A stretch of DNA of 64,000 bases from NCBI RefSeq assembly GCF_001298445.1, contig NZ_CP012036.1:2793263-2857262 (forward strand), in the 5' to 3' direction. The position numbers and the translations under genes are program-made. Positions 9,401-19,007 of the stretch are shown here, one piece after another (the first letter of the stretch is position 1; each line of letters opens with the position of its first letter). This DNA is from Nostoc piscinale CENA21 (lineage in GTDB: Bacteria; Cyanobacteriota; Cyanobacteriia; Cyanobacteriales; Nostocaceae). The notes beneath the pieces were generated by a model that saw only the letters and a list, made by a program, of their open reading frames with translations, was not told the DNA's origin and searched no databases.

Positions 9401-12400
9401 TTTGGAGTCAATGCCACTCACTCCCAACGGAAAAATAGACCGTCGTGCTTTACCCGCACCAGATTTACAAAGCGAACGAATAGACAAATATGTAGCCCCA
9501 CGTACTCCTATTGAAGAAATGCTGGCACATATTTGGGCGCAAGTTCTGAAAGTAGAGCAAGTGGGGATACATGATAATTTCTTTGAACTGGGGGGACATT
9601 CGTTACTAGCTACGCAATTACTTTCACGTATCCGCAACATTTTTAAAGTGGAACTACCATTGCGTGAGTTATTTGCCAGAGCAACAGTTGCCGAATTAGG
9701 GCATTTTATTGAGCAATTACAGCAACAGGAATTAGAACTTTCTACACCACCCATCTTAAGAAGGACAAACAATACACAATTACCACTGTCTTATGCTCAA
9801 CAGCGTTTGTGGTTTCTAGACCAGTTACAGTCTTTGGGTAGCTCATATAATATGCCCCTAACTTTGCGTTTGGTGGGAAACTTAAATCAAGCTGCGCTAC
9901 AACAAAGCTTACAAGAAATTATTCATCGCCACGAAGTATTACGCACTAATTTTATTAGCGTTGATGGACAACCAATTCAAGTTATTCAAACAGAAACGAA
10001 TTGGTCACTATCTATTATTGACTGGCAACATCTACCAACCACCGAAAAAGAAATCGCTACACAGCAATTAGTGCAAAAACAAGCACAACAACCTTTTAAC
10101 TTGGCAGATGAACCCTTAGTTAGGGCAACGTTAGTTGTACTGTCCCAGACAGAACGCGCATTGTTGGTCTTTATACATCACATTGTCTCTGATGGTTGGT
10201 CAATGGGTGTGTTTCTCCAAGAGTTAGCAGCTTTATATAATGCTTATTCTCAAGGTCAGCCGTCGCCTTTAGCATCATTGCAGATTCAGTACGCAGATTT
10301 TGCAATTTGGCAAAGACAGTGGTTGCAAGGGGATGTACTGCAAAGCCAACTGAATTATTGGCAACAACAACTAAAAGATGCACCAACTTTATTATCACTA
10401 CCCACTGATCGCCCTAGAGGGGCTGTTCAAACTTATCACGGTGCTTATCAAGAGTTGACGCTATCAAAAGAGTTAAGTATTGCCCTTAAACAATTAAGTC
10501 AAAAAGAAAGTGTCACTTTGTTTATGACGCTGTTAGCAGCATTCCAAATATTGCTATGGCGTTATAGTGGGCAGGATGATATCTGCATAGGTACACCGAT
10601 CGCTAACCGCAACCGTGCAGAAATTGAATCACTAATTGGCTTTTTTATCAATACTCTGGTCTTGCGTACCCGTTTAGATGGGAATCCCAGTTTTAGGGAG
10701 TTATTATCACGGGTGCGAGAAGTAGCTTTGGGAGCATACTCTCATCAAGATTTGCCTTTTGAAATGTTGGTGGAAGCATTACAGCCAGAACGGAATCTCA
10801 GCCATAACCCAATTTTTCAGGTGTGGTTTAATTTACAGAACTTGGCACAAAATGAACTAGAACTATTTGGGCTGTCTGTAAAACCTATCTTGATTTCAGA
10901 AGCGGCTTCTAAGTTTGACTTAAGCTTGTATGTTGCAGAACAAGAAGAAGGCACAACTCTGCAACTACTCTATAATGCTGACCTATTTACTTCTGAACGA
11001 ATGGTGGAAATGCTGCAACAGTACCATCATTTGTTGAATCAAATTGTTGTCGAGCCTGATAGGGCGATCGCCGCTTATTCTCTTGTTACACCGCAAGCTC
11101 AACTGTTGCTACCAGAACCCACAACAGCTATACCACAACCAGAATACGAATTAGTCACTACAACCTTTACCTCTTTAGTAAATAGCAACCCAGAACTTTC
11201 AGCAGTGCGTCAAGGCGATCGCACTTGGAACTATGGCGAATTAGGCAATAAATCTCAAGCTTTAGCCAGGGTGATACTGAGTTATGGTATCGCCAAGGGT
11301 GATGTCGTCGCCGTGTACGGAAGCCCAAGTTTTGGATTGATTGCTAGTGCGATCGCTGTTCTGTTGAGTGGCGGAGTATTACTCACGCTTGATCCGCAAC
11401 TTCCTATAGAACGCCAACAGCTAATGCTTCAGCAAGCACAAGCTAAATACTTACTCTACATCGACAATCAGCAACAAGAAGAACAAGAAATCTGGCAGTC
11501 TTTAACTGTTATCTATGTAAATAAAGATACAGGATTAGCCATCAGTTCTTTAGAAAGCAGTCAGACAATACCCTTACCGGAAATATCTGGTGATAATGCA
11601 GCTTATATTTTCTTTACTTCTGGTACTACTGGCGTTCCTAAAGGCGTATTGGGGTGTCATAAAGGGTTAGCACATTTTATTAGCTGGCAGCGTCAGACCT
11701 TTGGAATTAATCAAAAAGACCGCATTGCTCAATTAACAGGGCTTTCCTTTGATGTCGTCCTGAGAGATATATTTTTACCTTTAACCAGTGGTGCAACCTT
11801 ATGTCTGCCAGCACCAGAGGATAAATTAGAGCCGCAAAAAATTCTGCATTACTTGGAACGTGAACAGATTTCTGTTCTTCATACAGTTCCCTCCTTGGCG
11901 CAATCATGGTTAGCTAATGTTCCCTCAGAAGTTTCTCTGCATAACTTACGCTGGTTATTCTTAGCCGGAGAACCGTTAAAGGAGACGCTTGTATTGCAAT
12001 GGCGAGATGCTTTTCCTCAAGCAGGTGAAATCGTTAATCTGTATGGGCCGACAGAGACAACTTTGGCGAAGTGCTATTATCAAGTACCCAGCGAACCTGC
12101 ACCAGGAATACAGCCAGTCGGAAGAACACTTCCAGAAACTCAAGCTCTAGTTTTGGGTGCAAATCAGCAACTGTGCGGTATTGGGGAACCAGGCGAGATT
12201 GTTTTACGGACTCCATTCCGCAGTTTGGGCTACATTAACGCCGCCCAAGAAATGCGCTCTCGGTTTGTTAGCAACCATTTTGGCAATGATGCTGGAGATT
12301 TACTGTACTATACAGGCGATCGCGGTCGCTACCTTCCCAATGGCACTCTCGAAATTCTCGGTCGCCAAGATCATCAAATCAAGATTCGCGGTGTACGTAT

Positions 12401-13811
12401 TGAATTGGGAGAAATTGAGGCAGTATTAGCACAACACCCATCTGTGCATCAGACTATCGTAACTGCACCTGAAGAAAGCTTAGTGGCTTACATCATCCCC
12501 ACTCAAGAAGCAACGCCTACTATCCGTGAAATTCGCCGTTTCCTCTCTACGAAGTTGCCACAGTACATGGTTCCTTCTAGTTTTGTCTTCTTAGATAAGT
12601 TGCCATTAACACCCAACGGCAAAGTAGACCGCCGCGCTTTACCAACACCTTCTAATGTTAATAACTTAGACACATTTGTCGAACCCCGTAACCAATTAGA
12701 ACTGCAACTAGTACAAATTTGGTCAAAAATTCTCAAAGTTGACAAAGTGGGAGTACAAGATAACTTTTTTGACCTGGGTGGGCATTCGCTTTTAGCTCCT
12801 TACTTAATGGCTCAAATTAAGCAGCAGTTTGGTAAAAATATAAGTTTAACCAGCCTCTTTCAAAATCCAACTATTGAACAGTTGGCGACAATTTTGCAAA
12901 TAGACTCGGATGATGCAAATTCGTCTTGTCTAGTTCCGATTCAACCAAACGGTTCCAAGTTACCTTTCTTCTGCCTTCCCGGTGCTGGTGGCAAGCCTTT
13001 CTACTTGTATCATTTAGGGCGTTACTTAGGAGAAGACCAACCTTTATACAGTTTTCAAGCCAACAATTTAGATGGATTAGAGCCAGCCACTCGAATTAAG
13101 GAGATGGCTAGTCATTACATTCAAGCAATGCAGACTGTTCAACCGCAAGGGCCATACTTTTTAGGAGGTCATTCTTTAGGAAGTATAGTGGCTTTTGAAA
13201 TGGCGACTCAGTTGGTTCATCAAGGACATCAAGTTGCGCTACTTGCCATGATTGATATGCCAGCACCAACCACTAAAGACAAGCAAACAAGGATTGAACG
13301 GCTTGATTGGGATCATGCTAGGTGGTTGATTGAGGCGATCAAAACAGTAGAAGTTTCCTTATCAACGAATATAGATATTTCTTACGATACCCTGCGATCG
13401 CTATCTGTAGAGGAACAACTAAAACGAGTTTTACAGCATTTCAAAACGGTAAATATGTTGCCTCCTAATGCTGAAATTACACAGCTAAAAAACATCGTGC
13501 AAGCTTTAAAAGCAAACTCTCTATCTCTCATTAAATATGAACCACAACATACCTATCCCGGACAAATTACTCTTCTACGTGCCAGCGAGACTCCTCCAGA
13601 ACGCTTGAATAGTAAGCTTTCTGATATTTCACAGGATTCAGTTATGGGCTGGGAGAAGTATTCTTGCGAACCAGTAGATACCCATTTTGTTCCAGGCAAT
13701 CATGTCACGATGATGGCTGAACCTCACGTTCAGATTTTAGCTGAACGCTTGAAAGTTTGCATTCAGAAAGCACAAGCAAACATGGCTTTGTTGAAGATTA
13801 GTAGGAATTGA
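6408..13811 (+). CDS. Two-module NRPS with terminal thioesterase (docking-C-A-T-C-A-T-TE)
   Basis: This 2467-residue protein adds two amino acids and releases the product. A GTG start at 6408 is chosen because GGAGG lies 10 bases upstream; a GTG at 6387 is possible. The N-terminal 55 residues resemble a TubC docking domain. C1 has HHIIVDG (about residue 205). A1 (YTSGSTG about 681) has a pocket read as DAWTVAAVC, aromatic-like. T1 is near 1063. C2 has HHIVSDG (about 1256). A2 has a pocket read as DVRHFALLA, which I cannot assign. T2 is near 2125. The thioesterase has GGHSLGS (about 2254). The stop lies 24 bases before the oxygenase gene, suggesting one operon. Confidence 0.94.
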   Translation: MNIEQWVADLSNQGVKLWVEGEQLRANAPKGVLTSETRNLLAQNKAEIILFLQEKNAATNTDLTLIKSDRPQNLPLSYAQERLWLLNQLEPDSPFYNEQTAIKLHGQLNTVALEQSLNKIIARHEVLRTNFRTINEQPVQVIADKLTLTVPVIDLTALPESEREIACQQIATTEANCLFDLASSPLIRACVVKLKEAEHAFILTVHHIIVDGWSTGILMRELATIYSALCNNLSPELPKLPIQYADYAIWQRQYLQKEVLQTQFDYWKHQLKNAPTLLELPTDRPRPAIQTYRGAVQYVQLSNELSQALSDLSRQEGASLFMTLFTAYVTLLYRYTGSDDILVGTPTANRDRLEIEGLIGFFVNTLVLRTDLSANPSFQELLGRVRQRILQAYTHADLPFDELVKALQPQRDLSYTPLFQVLFVLQNAPISEVKLPGLTISPLPTQSTVAKFDLTLLFQNTASGLVGMWQYNADLFDAATIERMSRHFVTLLEGIIANPKEQISQLPLLTAFEQQQLLVEWNDTRADSPFDKCIHQLFEQQVEHTPEAVAVVFENQQLTYHQLNCRANSLAHYLRSLGVKPDTLVGICVERSLEMIVGLLGIVKAGGAYLPLDPEYPPERLSFMLEDAQVPVLLTQQRLVDKLPPNQAKLICLDKAWSEIAQNNQDNPNSGVRAFHLANVIYTSGSTGRPKGVMVEHKGLCNLAQAQIQTFGLTADSRVLQFASFSFDASIWEVVMAFGSGGTLYLGTKDSLLPGQPLIERLRDYAITHITLPPSALAVMPVEKLPALQTIVVAGEACPAELIRQWSFGRNFFNAYGPTEASVCATIAKCTPEDEKITIGRAIANTQVYILDKNLQPVPVGVPGELHIGGIGLARGYLNRTELTQERFIPNPFGTGRLYKTGDLARYLPDGNIEYLGRIDNQVKIRGFRIELGEIEAALSEHECVQTSCVIARQDNRDNKRLVGYVVAHQHCQLTMDELRQFLKAKFPEYMVPNAFVILESMPLTPNGKIDRRALPAPDLQSERIDKYVAPRTPIEEMLAHIWAQVLKVEQVGIHDNFFELGGHSLLATQLLSRIRNIFKVELPLRELFARATVAELGHFIEQLQQQELELSTPPILRRTNNTQLPLSYAQQRLWFLDQLQSLGSSYNMPLTLRLVGNLNQAALQQSLQEIIHRHEVLRTNFISVDGQPIQVIQTETNWSLSIIDWQHLPTTEKEIATQQLVQKQAQQPFNLADEPLVRATLVVLSQTERALLVFIHHIVSDGWSMGVFLQELAALYNAYSQGQPSPLASLQIQYADFAIWQRQWLQGDVLQSQLNYWQQQLKDAPTLLSLPTDRPRGAVQTYHGAYQELTLSKELSIALKQLSQKESVTLFMTLLAAFQILLWRYSGQDDICIGTPIANRNRAEIESLIGFFINTLVLRTRLDGNPSFRELLSRVREVALGAYSHQDLPFEMLVEALQPERNLSHNPIFQVWFNLQNLAQNELELFGLSVKPILISEAASKFDLSLYVAEQEEGTTLQLLYNADLFTSERMVEMLQQYHHLLNQIVVEPDRAIAAYSLVTPQAQLLLPEPTTAIPQPEYELVTTTFTSLVNSNPELSAVRQGDRTWNYGELGNKSQALARVILSYGIAKGDVVAVYGSPSFGLIASAIAVLLSGGVLLTLDPQLPIERQQLMLQQAQAKYLLYIDNQQQEEQEIWQSLTVIYVNKDTGLAISSLESSQTIPLPEISGDNAAYIFFTSGTTGVPKGVLGCHKGLAHFISWQRQTFGINQKDRIAQLTGLSFDVVLRDIFLPLTSGATLCLPAPEDKLEPQKILHYLEREQISVLHTVPSLAQSWLANVPSEVSLHNLRWLFLAGEPLKETLVLQWRDAFPQAGEIVNLYGPTETTLAKCYYQVPSEPAPGIQPVGRTLPETQALVLGANQQLCGIGEPGEIVLRTPFRSLGYINAAQEMRSRFVSNHFGNDAGDLLYYTGDRGRYLPNGTLEILGRQDHQIKIRGVRIELGEIEAVLAQHPSVHQTIVTAPEESLVAYIIPTQEATPTIREIRRFLSTKLPQYMVPSSFVFLDKLPLTPNGKVDRRALPTPSNVNNLDTFVEPRNQLELQLVQIWSKILKVDKVGVQDNFFDLGGHSLLAPYLMAQIKQQFGKNISLTSLFQNPTIEQLATILQIDSDDANSSCLVPIQPNGSKLPFFCLPGAGGKPFYLYHLGRYLGEDQPLYSFQANNLDGLEPATRIKEMASHYIQAMQTVQPQGPYFLGGHSLGSIVAFEMATQLVHQGHQVALLAMIDMPAPTTKDKQTRIERLDWDHARWLIEAIKTVEVSLSTNIDISYDTLRSLSVEEQLKRVLQHFKTVNMLPPNAEITQLKNIVQALKANSLSLIKYEPQHTYPGQITLLRASETPPERLNSKLSDISQDSVMGWEKYSCEPVDTHFVPGNHVTMMAEPHVQILAERLKVCIQKAQANMALLKISRN

Positions 13812-13835
13812 AATTTAAAGGTAAGGAAGTGTATT

Positions 13836-14630
13836 ATGACTGCTGCATCTAACCAAATTAAATCGACGCTGTGGGAAAAAAACCAAGAGTATCCTTTAAC
13901 AGCAGAATCTTTAAGAAAGCTGATTGAACACCGCATTCCTCTGATTCGGATTAAAGACTTTGCCACACCCGAAGAATGTGAGAAGTTATATGCTCAATCT
14001 CAATCCCTCGTTTTTAACGCTTATGAAGATGTCACTCCTAAAATTGAAAAAGTTGGCATCACAGTATTTGAATACAACAGCGTTAGTAAAGCAAATTATT
14101 TTCAAGAAGTAGAAAGAGCATCTAAATTAAGAGACTCTATTTTTGCCGCTTCCTTTAATCCCTTGGAGCGCATCATGGAGAAATTTAGAGAGTGTGGCGC
14201 GAAGGTGCGAATTGCTTCTGAACCAGAATACGGTAGCTATTATGCAGGATTGATCAGAAAAATTGAAAATGGTACTCAACTTCATATTGATTTTGCCCCA
14301 TTGGAGCAATCTGGATGGGAAGTTTGCACAATTACCACTCAACTTTCCTGGACTTTGTACTTGAAATTGTCTGATAACGATAGTGGTAAAACCTGTATTT
14401 ACGATCGCCGTTGGACACCAGAAGATGAGCAATATAAGCTCGATTCCTACGGCTACAGTGATACAGTCATTGCCGATAAAGATGCGATCGCTTTCCAACC
14501 TTATGTCGGCGATGTCTTGCTGTTCAATACCAGCAACTTTCACTATGTTGAGCCGATGAATGGACAACGTGTAGCTTTCACTTCCATGATTGGCTTACTT
14601 CCTAACGGTGAAATTATTTTCTGGTCTTAA
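13836..14630 (+). CDS. 2-oxoglutarate/Fe(II)-dependent oxygenase, copy 1 (candidate leucine 5-hydroxylase)
   Basis: The 264-residue protein shows the HxD...H...R pattern of the family: H150 and D152 (LHIDF), H236 (NFHYVEP) and R245 as the likely 2-oxoglutarate contact. An AAGGAAG ribosome site precedes the ATG. It lies directly before the NosE and NosF homologues. 4-Methylproline is made from leucine through 5-hydroxyleucine, and Fe(II)/2-oxoglutarate leucine 5-hydroxylases are known for this step (GriE; a Nostoc leucine dioxygenase). That substrate is inferred here from position alone. A diverged paralogue lies at 19008-19787; both end in the same W-S residues. Confidence 0.82.
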   Translation: MTAASNQIKSTLWEKNQEYPLTAESLRKLIEHRIPLIRIKDFATPEECEKLYAQSQSLVFNAYEDVTPKIEKVGITVFEYNSVSKANYFQEVERASKLRDSIFAASFNPLERIMEKFRECGAKVRIASEPEYGSYYAGLIRKIENGTQLHIDFAPLEQSGWEVCTITTQLSWTLYLKLSDNDSGKTCIYDRRWTPEDEQYKLDSYGYSDTVIADKDAIAFQPYVGDVLLFNTSNFHYVEPMNGQRVAFTSMIGLLPNGEIIFWS

Positions 14631-14640
14631 ATCAAAATTC

Positions 14641-14670
14641 TGTAGAGACTTTACATATAACGTCTCTACA
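14641..14670. terminator. Short hairpin between oxygenase and nosE
   Basis: TGTAGAGAC and GTCTCTACA form a 9-base-pair stem with a 12-base loop, 11 bases after the oxygenase stop. There is no T-run, so it may be an mRNA-stability hairpin or weak attenuator rather than a full terminator. Confidence 0.4.
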
Positions 14671-14704
14671 TCAACAGCAATTTGGAAAACAGAGGTAATG
14701 ATTC

Positions 14705-15811
14705 ATGCCCTTAGCAGCTGTGATGACTGCACCTAATAAACCAGTTACAGTGCAACAATTATCAGACCCAATTCTAGAAAAGGGTGGAATCATTATTGAA
14801 ACCTTATATAGTGAGGTTTGTGGAACTGATGTACATCTACTGCGTGGACATTTAGAGGGAGTCCCCTACCCGATTATCCCTGGTCACTTTTCAGTAGGTC
14901 GTGTGGTGGAAACAGGGGGACAGGTTAGCGATGTCAATGGTAAATTAATTCAGCCTGGAGCGATCGCCACTTTTCTAGATGTTCACGAAACTTGTTACAA
15001 CTGCTGGTATTGTCTAGTCGCCAAAGCCTCCACGCGCTGTCCCCAACGTAAGGTTTATGGTGTCACCTACTCAGCCAACGAGGGGTTGTTGGGTGGTTGG
15101 TCTCAACTAATTTACCTTAAACCAGGTGTAAAGGTTCTCACTTTACCTGAAGAAGTCTCGCCAAAGCAATTCATCGCAGGAGGATGTGCTTTACCCACTG
15201 CACTACACGCTATTGATAGAGCGCAGATTCAAATTGGTGATGTTGTAGTAGTGCAAGGTTGCGGCCCTGTGGGTTTGAGTGCAGCAATTCTGGCTTTGCT
15301 CTCAGGTGCAGGTAAAGTGATTGTGATTGATAAATTTGAGAGTCGATTAGCAGTTGCTAAATCCTTTGGTGTAGATGAAACACTGGTAATTAATGCTGAT
15401 AAGCCACGAGAACATCTAGAGCGAGTTTTGGAATTGACAAACGGACATGGTGCTGATGTGACAATTGAAGCCACAGGCGTTCCTATTGCTGTTAAAGAAG
15501 GCTTGAATATAACGAGAAATGGCGGTCGTTATGTGATTGTTGGGCATTACACAAACACAGGTGAAATTCTGATTAATCCACACTTAGAAATTAATTTAAA
15601 ACATATAGATATTCGCGGAACTTGGGGAATTGATTTCAGCCATTTTTACAGAATGATTGAATTACTCAAGCGTCATACTGATTCCAGAAAAAATATTGCT
15701 TGGGAAAGTATAATTAGCCGTTCGTATACTTTAGAAGAAATTAATCAAGCCCTAGCAGATGTAGAGCAAGGCTCTGTATTAAAAGCTGTAATTCAGCCTA
15801 ATTTATCTTGA
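14705..15811 (+). CDS. nosE: Zinc-dependent medium-chain alcohol dehydrogenase, NosE-type
   Basis: This 368-residue MDR-family dehydrogenase has the catalytic-zinc cysteine in EVCGTD (C39), GH of the GHFSVG segment, four structural-zinc cysteines (CYNCWYC...C, about residues 98-112) and the Rossmann motif GCGPVG. In nostopeptolide and nostocyclopeptide pathways the NosE family oxidises 5-hydroxyleucine to the semialdehyde that cyclises on the way to 4-methylproline. The adjoining P5C reductase gene and an oxygenase make this pathway assignment strong. Spumigin clusters carry the same pair. Confidence 0.9.
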   Translation: MPLAAVMTAPNKPVTVQQLSDPILEKGGIIIETLYSEVCGTDVHLLRGHLEGVPYPIIPGHFSVGRVVETGGQVSDVNGKLIQPGAIATFLDVHETCYNCWYCLVAKASTRCPQRKVYGVTYSANEGLLGGWSQLIYLKPGVKVLTLPEEVSPKQFIAGGCALPTALHAIDRAQIQIGDVVVVQGCGPVGLSAAILALLSGAGKVIVIDKFESRLAVAKSFGVDETLVINADKPREHLERVLELTNGHGADVTIEATGVPIAVKEGLNITRNGGRYVIVGHYTNTGEILINPHLEINLKHIDIRGTWGIDFSHFYRMIELLKRHTDSRKNIAWESIISRSYTLEEINQALADVEQGSVLKAVIQPNLS

Positions 15812-15846
15812 AGTTAAAAACATATTAAATGACTTAGGAAGAAGAT

Positions 15847-16668
15847 ATGCTGGGAGATTTACAAATAGCCTTTATCGGCGGTGGAACGATGGGCGAAATG
15901 ATAATTAGTAGATTGTTATCAACGAAGGTTGTGCAAAAACCTGAACTAATTGTTGTTAGCGACCCACTTTCTCCGCGATGCCTTCATTTAGAGAGAGAAT
16001 ATGGAGTACGTACTACAACCTCCAACATAGAAGCTATACAGGGTGCATCTATTGTGGTGTTAGCTGTAAAGCCGCAGGTGTTAGCCTCTGTTATGGCTAT
16101 GTTGAAAGGTAAAATTTCACCTGATGTTTTAGTAATTAGTATTATCGGTGGAGTTGGTATTGCATCTTTGTGTGAAGGGTTAAATCATGCTGCTGTTGTT
16201 CGCACCATGCCAAATATTGCTGTGCAAGTTGGTCATGGAACTACCGTATGGAGCGCATCATCAAGTGTGACTGAGGTACAGCGATCTCAGACACAAGTCA
16301 TTTTACAAGCATTAGGTAAAGAGTTTGTTACCCAAAATGAACATTACCTTGATATGTCAACAGCTTTGAGTAGTGCTGGGACTGGGTTTATATATCTGTA
16401 TATCGAAGCGATGATTGATGCTGGCGTGCAGATGGGTTTAACTCGCATACAAGCCCAAGAATTAACATTACATACAATTGCTGGCAGTATAGACCTGATG
16501 TTTCAGACTAACGAACATCCCGCAGTCTTACGCAACAAGGTAACGAGTCCTGGGGGAGTGACTGCTGCTGGCCTTTACGAGTTAGAAAAAGGTGGGATGC
16601 GAACTGTGATTGCTAATGCAGTGCTTACAGCTTTGAGCCGCACTCAACAACTAGGCAGTATGTTTTAA
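15847..16668 (+). CDS. nosF: Pyrroline-5-carboxylate reductase homologue, NosF-type
   Basis: The 273-residue protein starts with the dinucleotide-binding loop FIGGGTMGE (residues 9-17) and contains the family signature near the C terminus (GVTAAGLYELEKGG). AGGAAG precedes the ATG. In the NosE/NosF pathway it reduces 3-methyl-pyrroline-5-carboxylate to 4-methylproline. It is 36 bases after nosE. A remnant of a second copy, the last 34 codons only, lies at 38852-38956, so this module was duplicated in the past. Confidence 0.9.
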   Translation: MLGDLQIAFIGGGTMGEMIISRLLSTKVVQKPELIVVSDPLSPRCLHLEREYGVRTTTSNIEAIQGASIVVLAVKPQVLASVMAMLKGKISPDVLVISIIGGVGIASLCEGLNHAAVVRTMPNIAVQVGHGTTVWSASSSVTEVQRSQTQVILQALGKEFVTQNEHYLDMSTALSSAGTGFIYLYIEAMIDAGVQMGLTRIQAQELTLHTIAGSIDLMFQTNEHPAVLRNKVTSPGGVTAAGLYELEKGGMRTVIANAVLTALSRTQQLGSMF

Positions 16669-16706
16669 AAAAAGTAGTTGTGAATAGGATTTGTTAGTCG
16701 GTCATT

Positions 16707-18782
16707 ATGACTAATAATTCAACACTAAAAACTAGTAATTTAATTCTCAAATTTTTAAATTTTATTTCAAATATGACAGCCCAAGTTCTTCAATCTAAAC
16801 CTGCAACAAATCCTTTTTCAGACTTTTTTCAATTTTGGGAAAATGTCAAAGCGATCGCTGGCCCGTATTGGTATCCCACAAAGCCAGGTGAAAGAGCATT
16901 TTCTGAGGTAATTCGCGCATGGGGAATGCTTCTTTTACTCTTATTAGTAATAATTGTATATGTAGGTGTAAATGCTGGTAATACATTTATTCATCGCTAC
17001 CTAATAGATGTCATTATTCAAGAGAAAGATGCTGCTAAATTTACTTCTACTATCTCAATTTATGCTGTTGGTATTGTTTCAATAACGCTTTTGATAGGAT
17101 TTAATAAATTTCTCAGAAGGCAAATTTCTCTGCATTGGTATCAATGGCTGGAAAATAATATTTTAAATAAATATTTGAGAAATCGTGCTTATTACAAAAT
17201 AAATTTTAAAGCCGACATTGATAACCCAGATCAACGCTTATCCCAAGAAATTGAACCGATTACGAGTAGTGCTATCAACTTTTCAGCTACTTTCCTAGAA
17301 AAAGCATTGGAAATGATGACTTTTTTAGTAATTATCTGGTCAATTTCCCAACAGATAGCTATTGTTATCATTATTTATACAATTATCTGTAATTTTATTG
17401 GTGGTTACTTAAATCAAGAATTTATTAAAATTAATCAGGCAGAACTCGAAGCTAAAGGCGATTATAGTTATGCTCTAACTCATGTGCGAAATCATGCTGA
17501 GTCTATAGCTTTTTATCAAGGAGAACAACAAGAATTAAAGATAATTGAACGTCGATTCCTGAGCCTAATTAAAACTATTCAACTTAAGATTGGTTGGGAG
17601 AGAAATCAGGCAATTTTTAACAGAGGATATCGAGGTGCTATCGAACTTGGTATGCTCTTAGTACTCTCACCTTTATACATTAAAGGTGAAATTGATTTTG
17701 GACAAGTTGGACAAGCCACTACCGCTGGCTATCAGTTTGCAGCCGCGTTAGAAGAATTAATTCGTGAATTGGGTGTTTCTGGGCGATTTTCTAGTTACGT
17801 TGAGCGTTTATCGGAATTTTCAAATGCTTTAGAAGCAGTAAGTAAACAACCGGAAAATGTTAGTACGATTAAAACAATAGAAGAAAAGCAATTTGCTTTT
17901 GAGAATGTCACTCTGCAAACACCCAACTATGAACAGGTAATTGTCGAAAATTTGTCTGTTTCTGTTCAAGCTGGAGAAGGCTTATTAATTGTCGGCCCTA
18001 GTGGTAGAGGTAAAAGTTCTCTACTAAGAGCGATCGCTGGTTTGTGGAATGCGGGAACTGGTCGTTTGGTACGACCTCCCCTAGAAGAACTCTTATTCTT
18101 ACCCCAACGTCCTTATATTATTCTGGGAACTTTGCGCGAACAGTTACTCTACCCTAAAACTAATCAACAAATGAAAGATGCAGAACTCAAAGCAGTTTTG
18201 CAACAAGTAAATCTGCAAAACTTGCTCAGTCGAGTTGAAGGCTTTGATACTGAAGTTCCTTGGGAGAACATATTATCGCTTGGAGAACAACAACGCCTAG
18301 CTTTCGCACGCCTGTTAATAACTCATCCAAGATTCACCATATTAGATGAAGCAACAAGTGCCTTGGATTTGAAAAACGAAGGAAGTTTATATCAACAATT
18401 AAAAGAGACAAAAACAACATTTATTAGTGTTGGACATCGAGAAAGCTTATTTGATTATCATCAATGGGTTTTGGAACTTTCGCAAGATTCTAGCTGGCAA
18501 TTGGTGACTGTTCAAGATTACCGAAAGCAAAAAAATCTAGTTTCTAATTCTCCAGCAAATACTCAAATATCGTCTAATGATGAATCTCAAAATCAGTTAG
18601 CTGTCTTAACTCAAAAAGCTACAAATGAAGAACTTTCTCATAAAGAAATGAGCGAATTAACATACTATTCCATTAAAACTGTCAGAAGTAAGGCCAGCAA
18701 AGGGGATTCTATCACTACTAGAGACGGTGTTACCTATCGATATGACAAAGATCCCAAAGTGTTGAAATGGGTGAGAGTTTAG
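16707..18782 (+). CDS. ABC transporter, fused permease and ATPase, putative peptide exporter
   Basis: The 691-residue half-transporter has four to six membrane helices in the first 350 residues, then an ATPase with Walker A (GPSGRGKSS), signature SLGEQQR and Walker B with DEATSALD. It belongs to the YddA/SbmA-like permease-ATPase group and matches the exporter genes (NosG, SpuF type) that follow nosF in related clusters. The ATG at 16773 (MTAQVLQ) may be the true start because the paralogue at 39031 begins there. The last 50 residues (SHKEM...KWVRV) form an extra conserved segment after a variable linker. It is inferred to export one or both peptides. Confidence 0.88.
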   Translation: MTNNSTLKTSNLILKFLNFISNMTAQVLQSKPATNPFSDFFQFWENVKAIAGPYWYPTKPGERAFSEVIRAWGMLLLLLLVIIVYVGVNAGNTFIHRYLIDVIIQEKDAAKFTSTISIYAVGIVSITLLIGFNKFLRRQISLHWYQWLENNILNKYLRNRAYYKINFKADIDNPDQRLSQEIEPITSSAINFSATFLEKALEMMTFLVIIWSISQQIAIVIIIYTIICNFIGGYLNQEFIKINQAELEAKGDYSYALTHVRNHAESIAFYQGEQQELKIIERRFLSLIKTIQLKIGWERNQAIFNRGYRGAIELGMLLVLSPLYIKGEIDFGQVGQATTAGYQFAAALEELIRELGVSGRFSSYVERLSEFSNALEAVSKQPENVSTIKTIEEKQFAFENVTLQTPNYEQVIVENLSVSVQAGEGLLIVGPSGRGKSSLLRAIAGLWNAGTGRLVRPPLEELLFLPQRPYIILGTLREQLLYPKTNQQMKDAELKAVLQQVNLQNLLSRVEGFDTEVPWENILSLGEQQRLAFARLLITHPRFTILDEATSALDLKNEGSLYQQLKETKTTFISVGHRESLFDYHQWVLELSQDSSWQLVTVQDYRKQKNLVSNSPANTQISSNDESQNQLAVLTQKATNEELSHKEMSELTYYSIKTVRSKASKGDSITTRDGVTYRYDKDPKVLKWVRV

Positions 18783-19007
18783 TAGCTACTACCCATGAGT
18801 ATTAAAAATCAATCTTCTTTTGCCAAACAGTTCAATATTCAACTTATTTTATGAAATTGTAATCGTGCGGTTGAAAATACTACGCTCTCCTATTCTTTTC
18901 AACTGCTATTAACACAATTTTTTTGACACATAAAAAAGTTATTAAAGATTTCTAGCACTTTTTATTTTTAACGCAACTTAATTTACAAGATATGAAGGAG
19001 AAATTAT

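Noticed and set aside
9314..9772. Minus-strand open frame of 152 codons opposite the NRPS
   Set aside because: It is antisense to a conserved A-T-domain region and has no independent motif or start signal.
14127..14567. Minus-strand open frame opposite the first oxygenase
   Set aside because: It is a shadow of the oxygenase frame; the oxygenase motifs and ribosome site are on the + strand.
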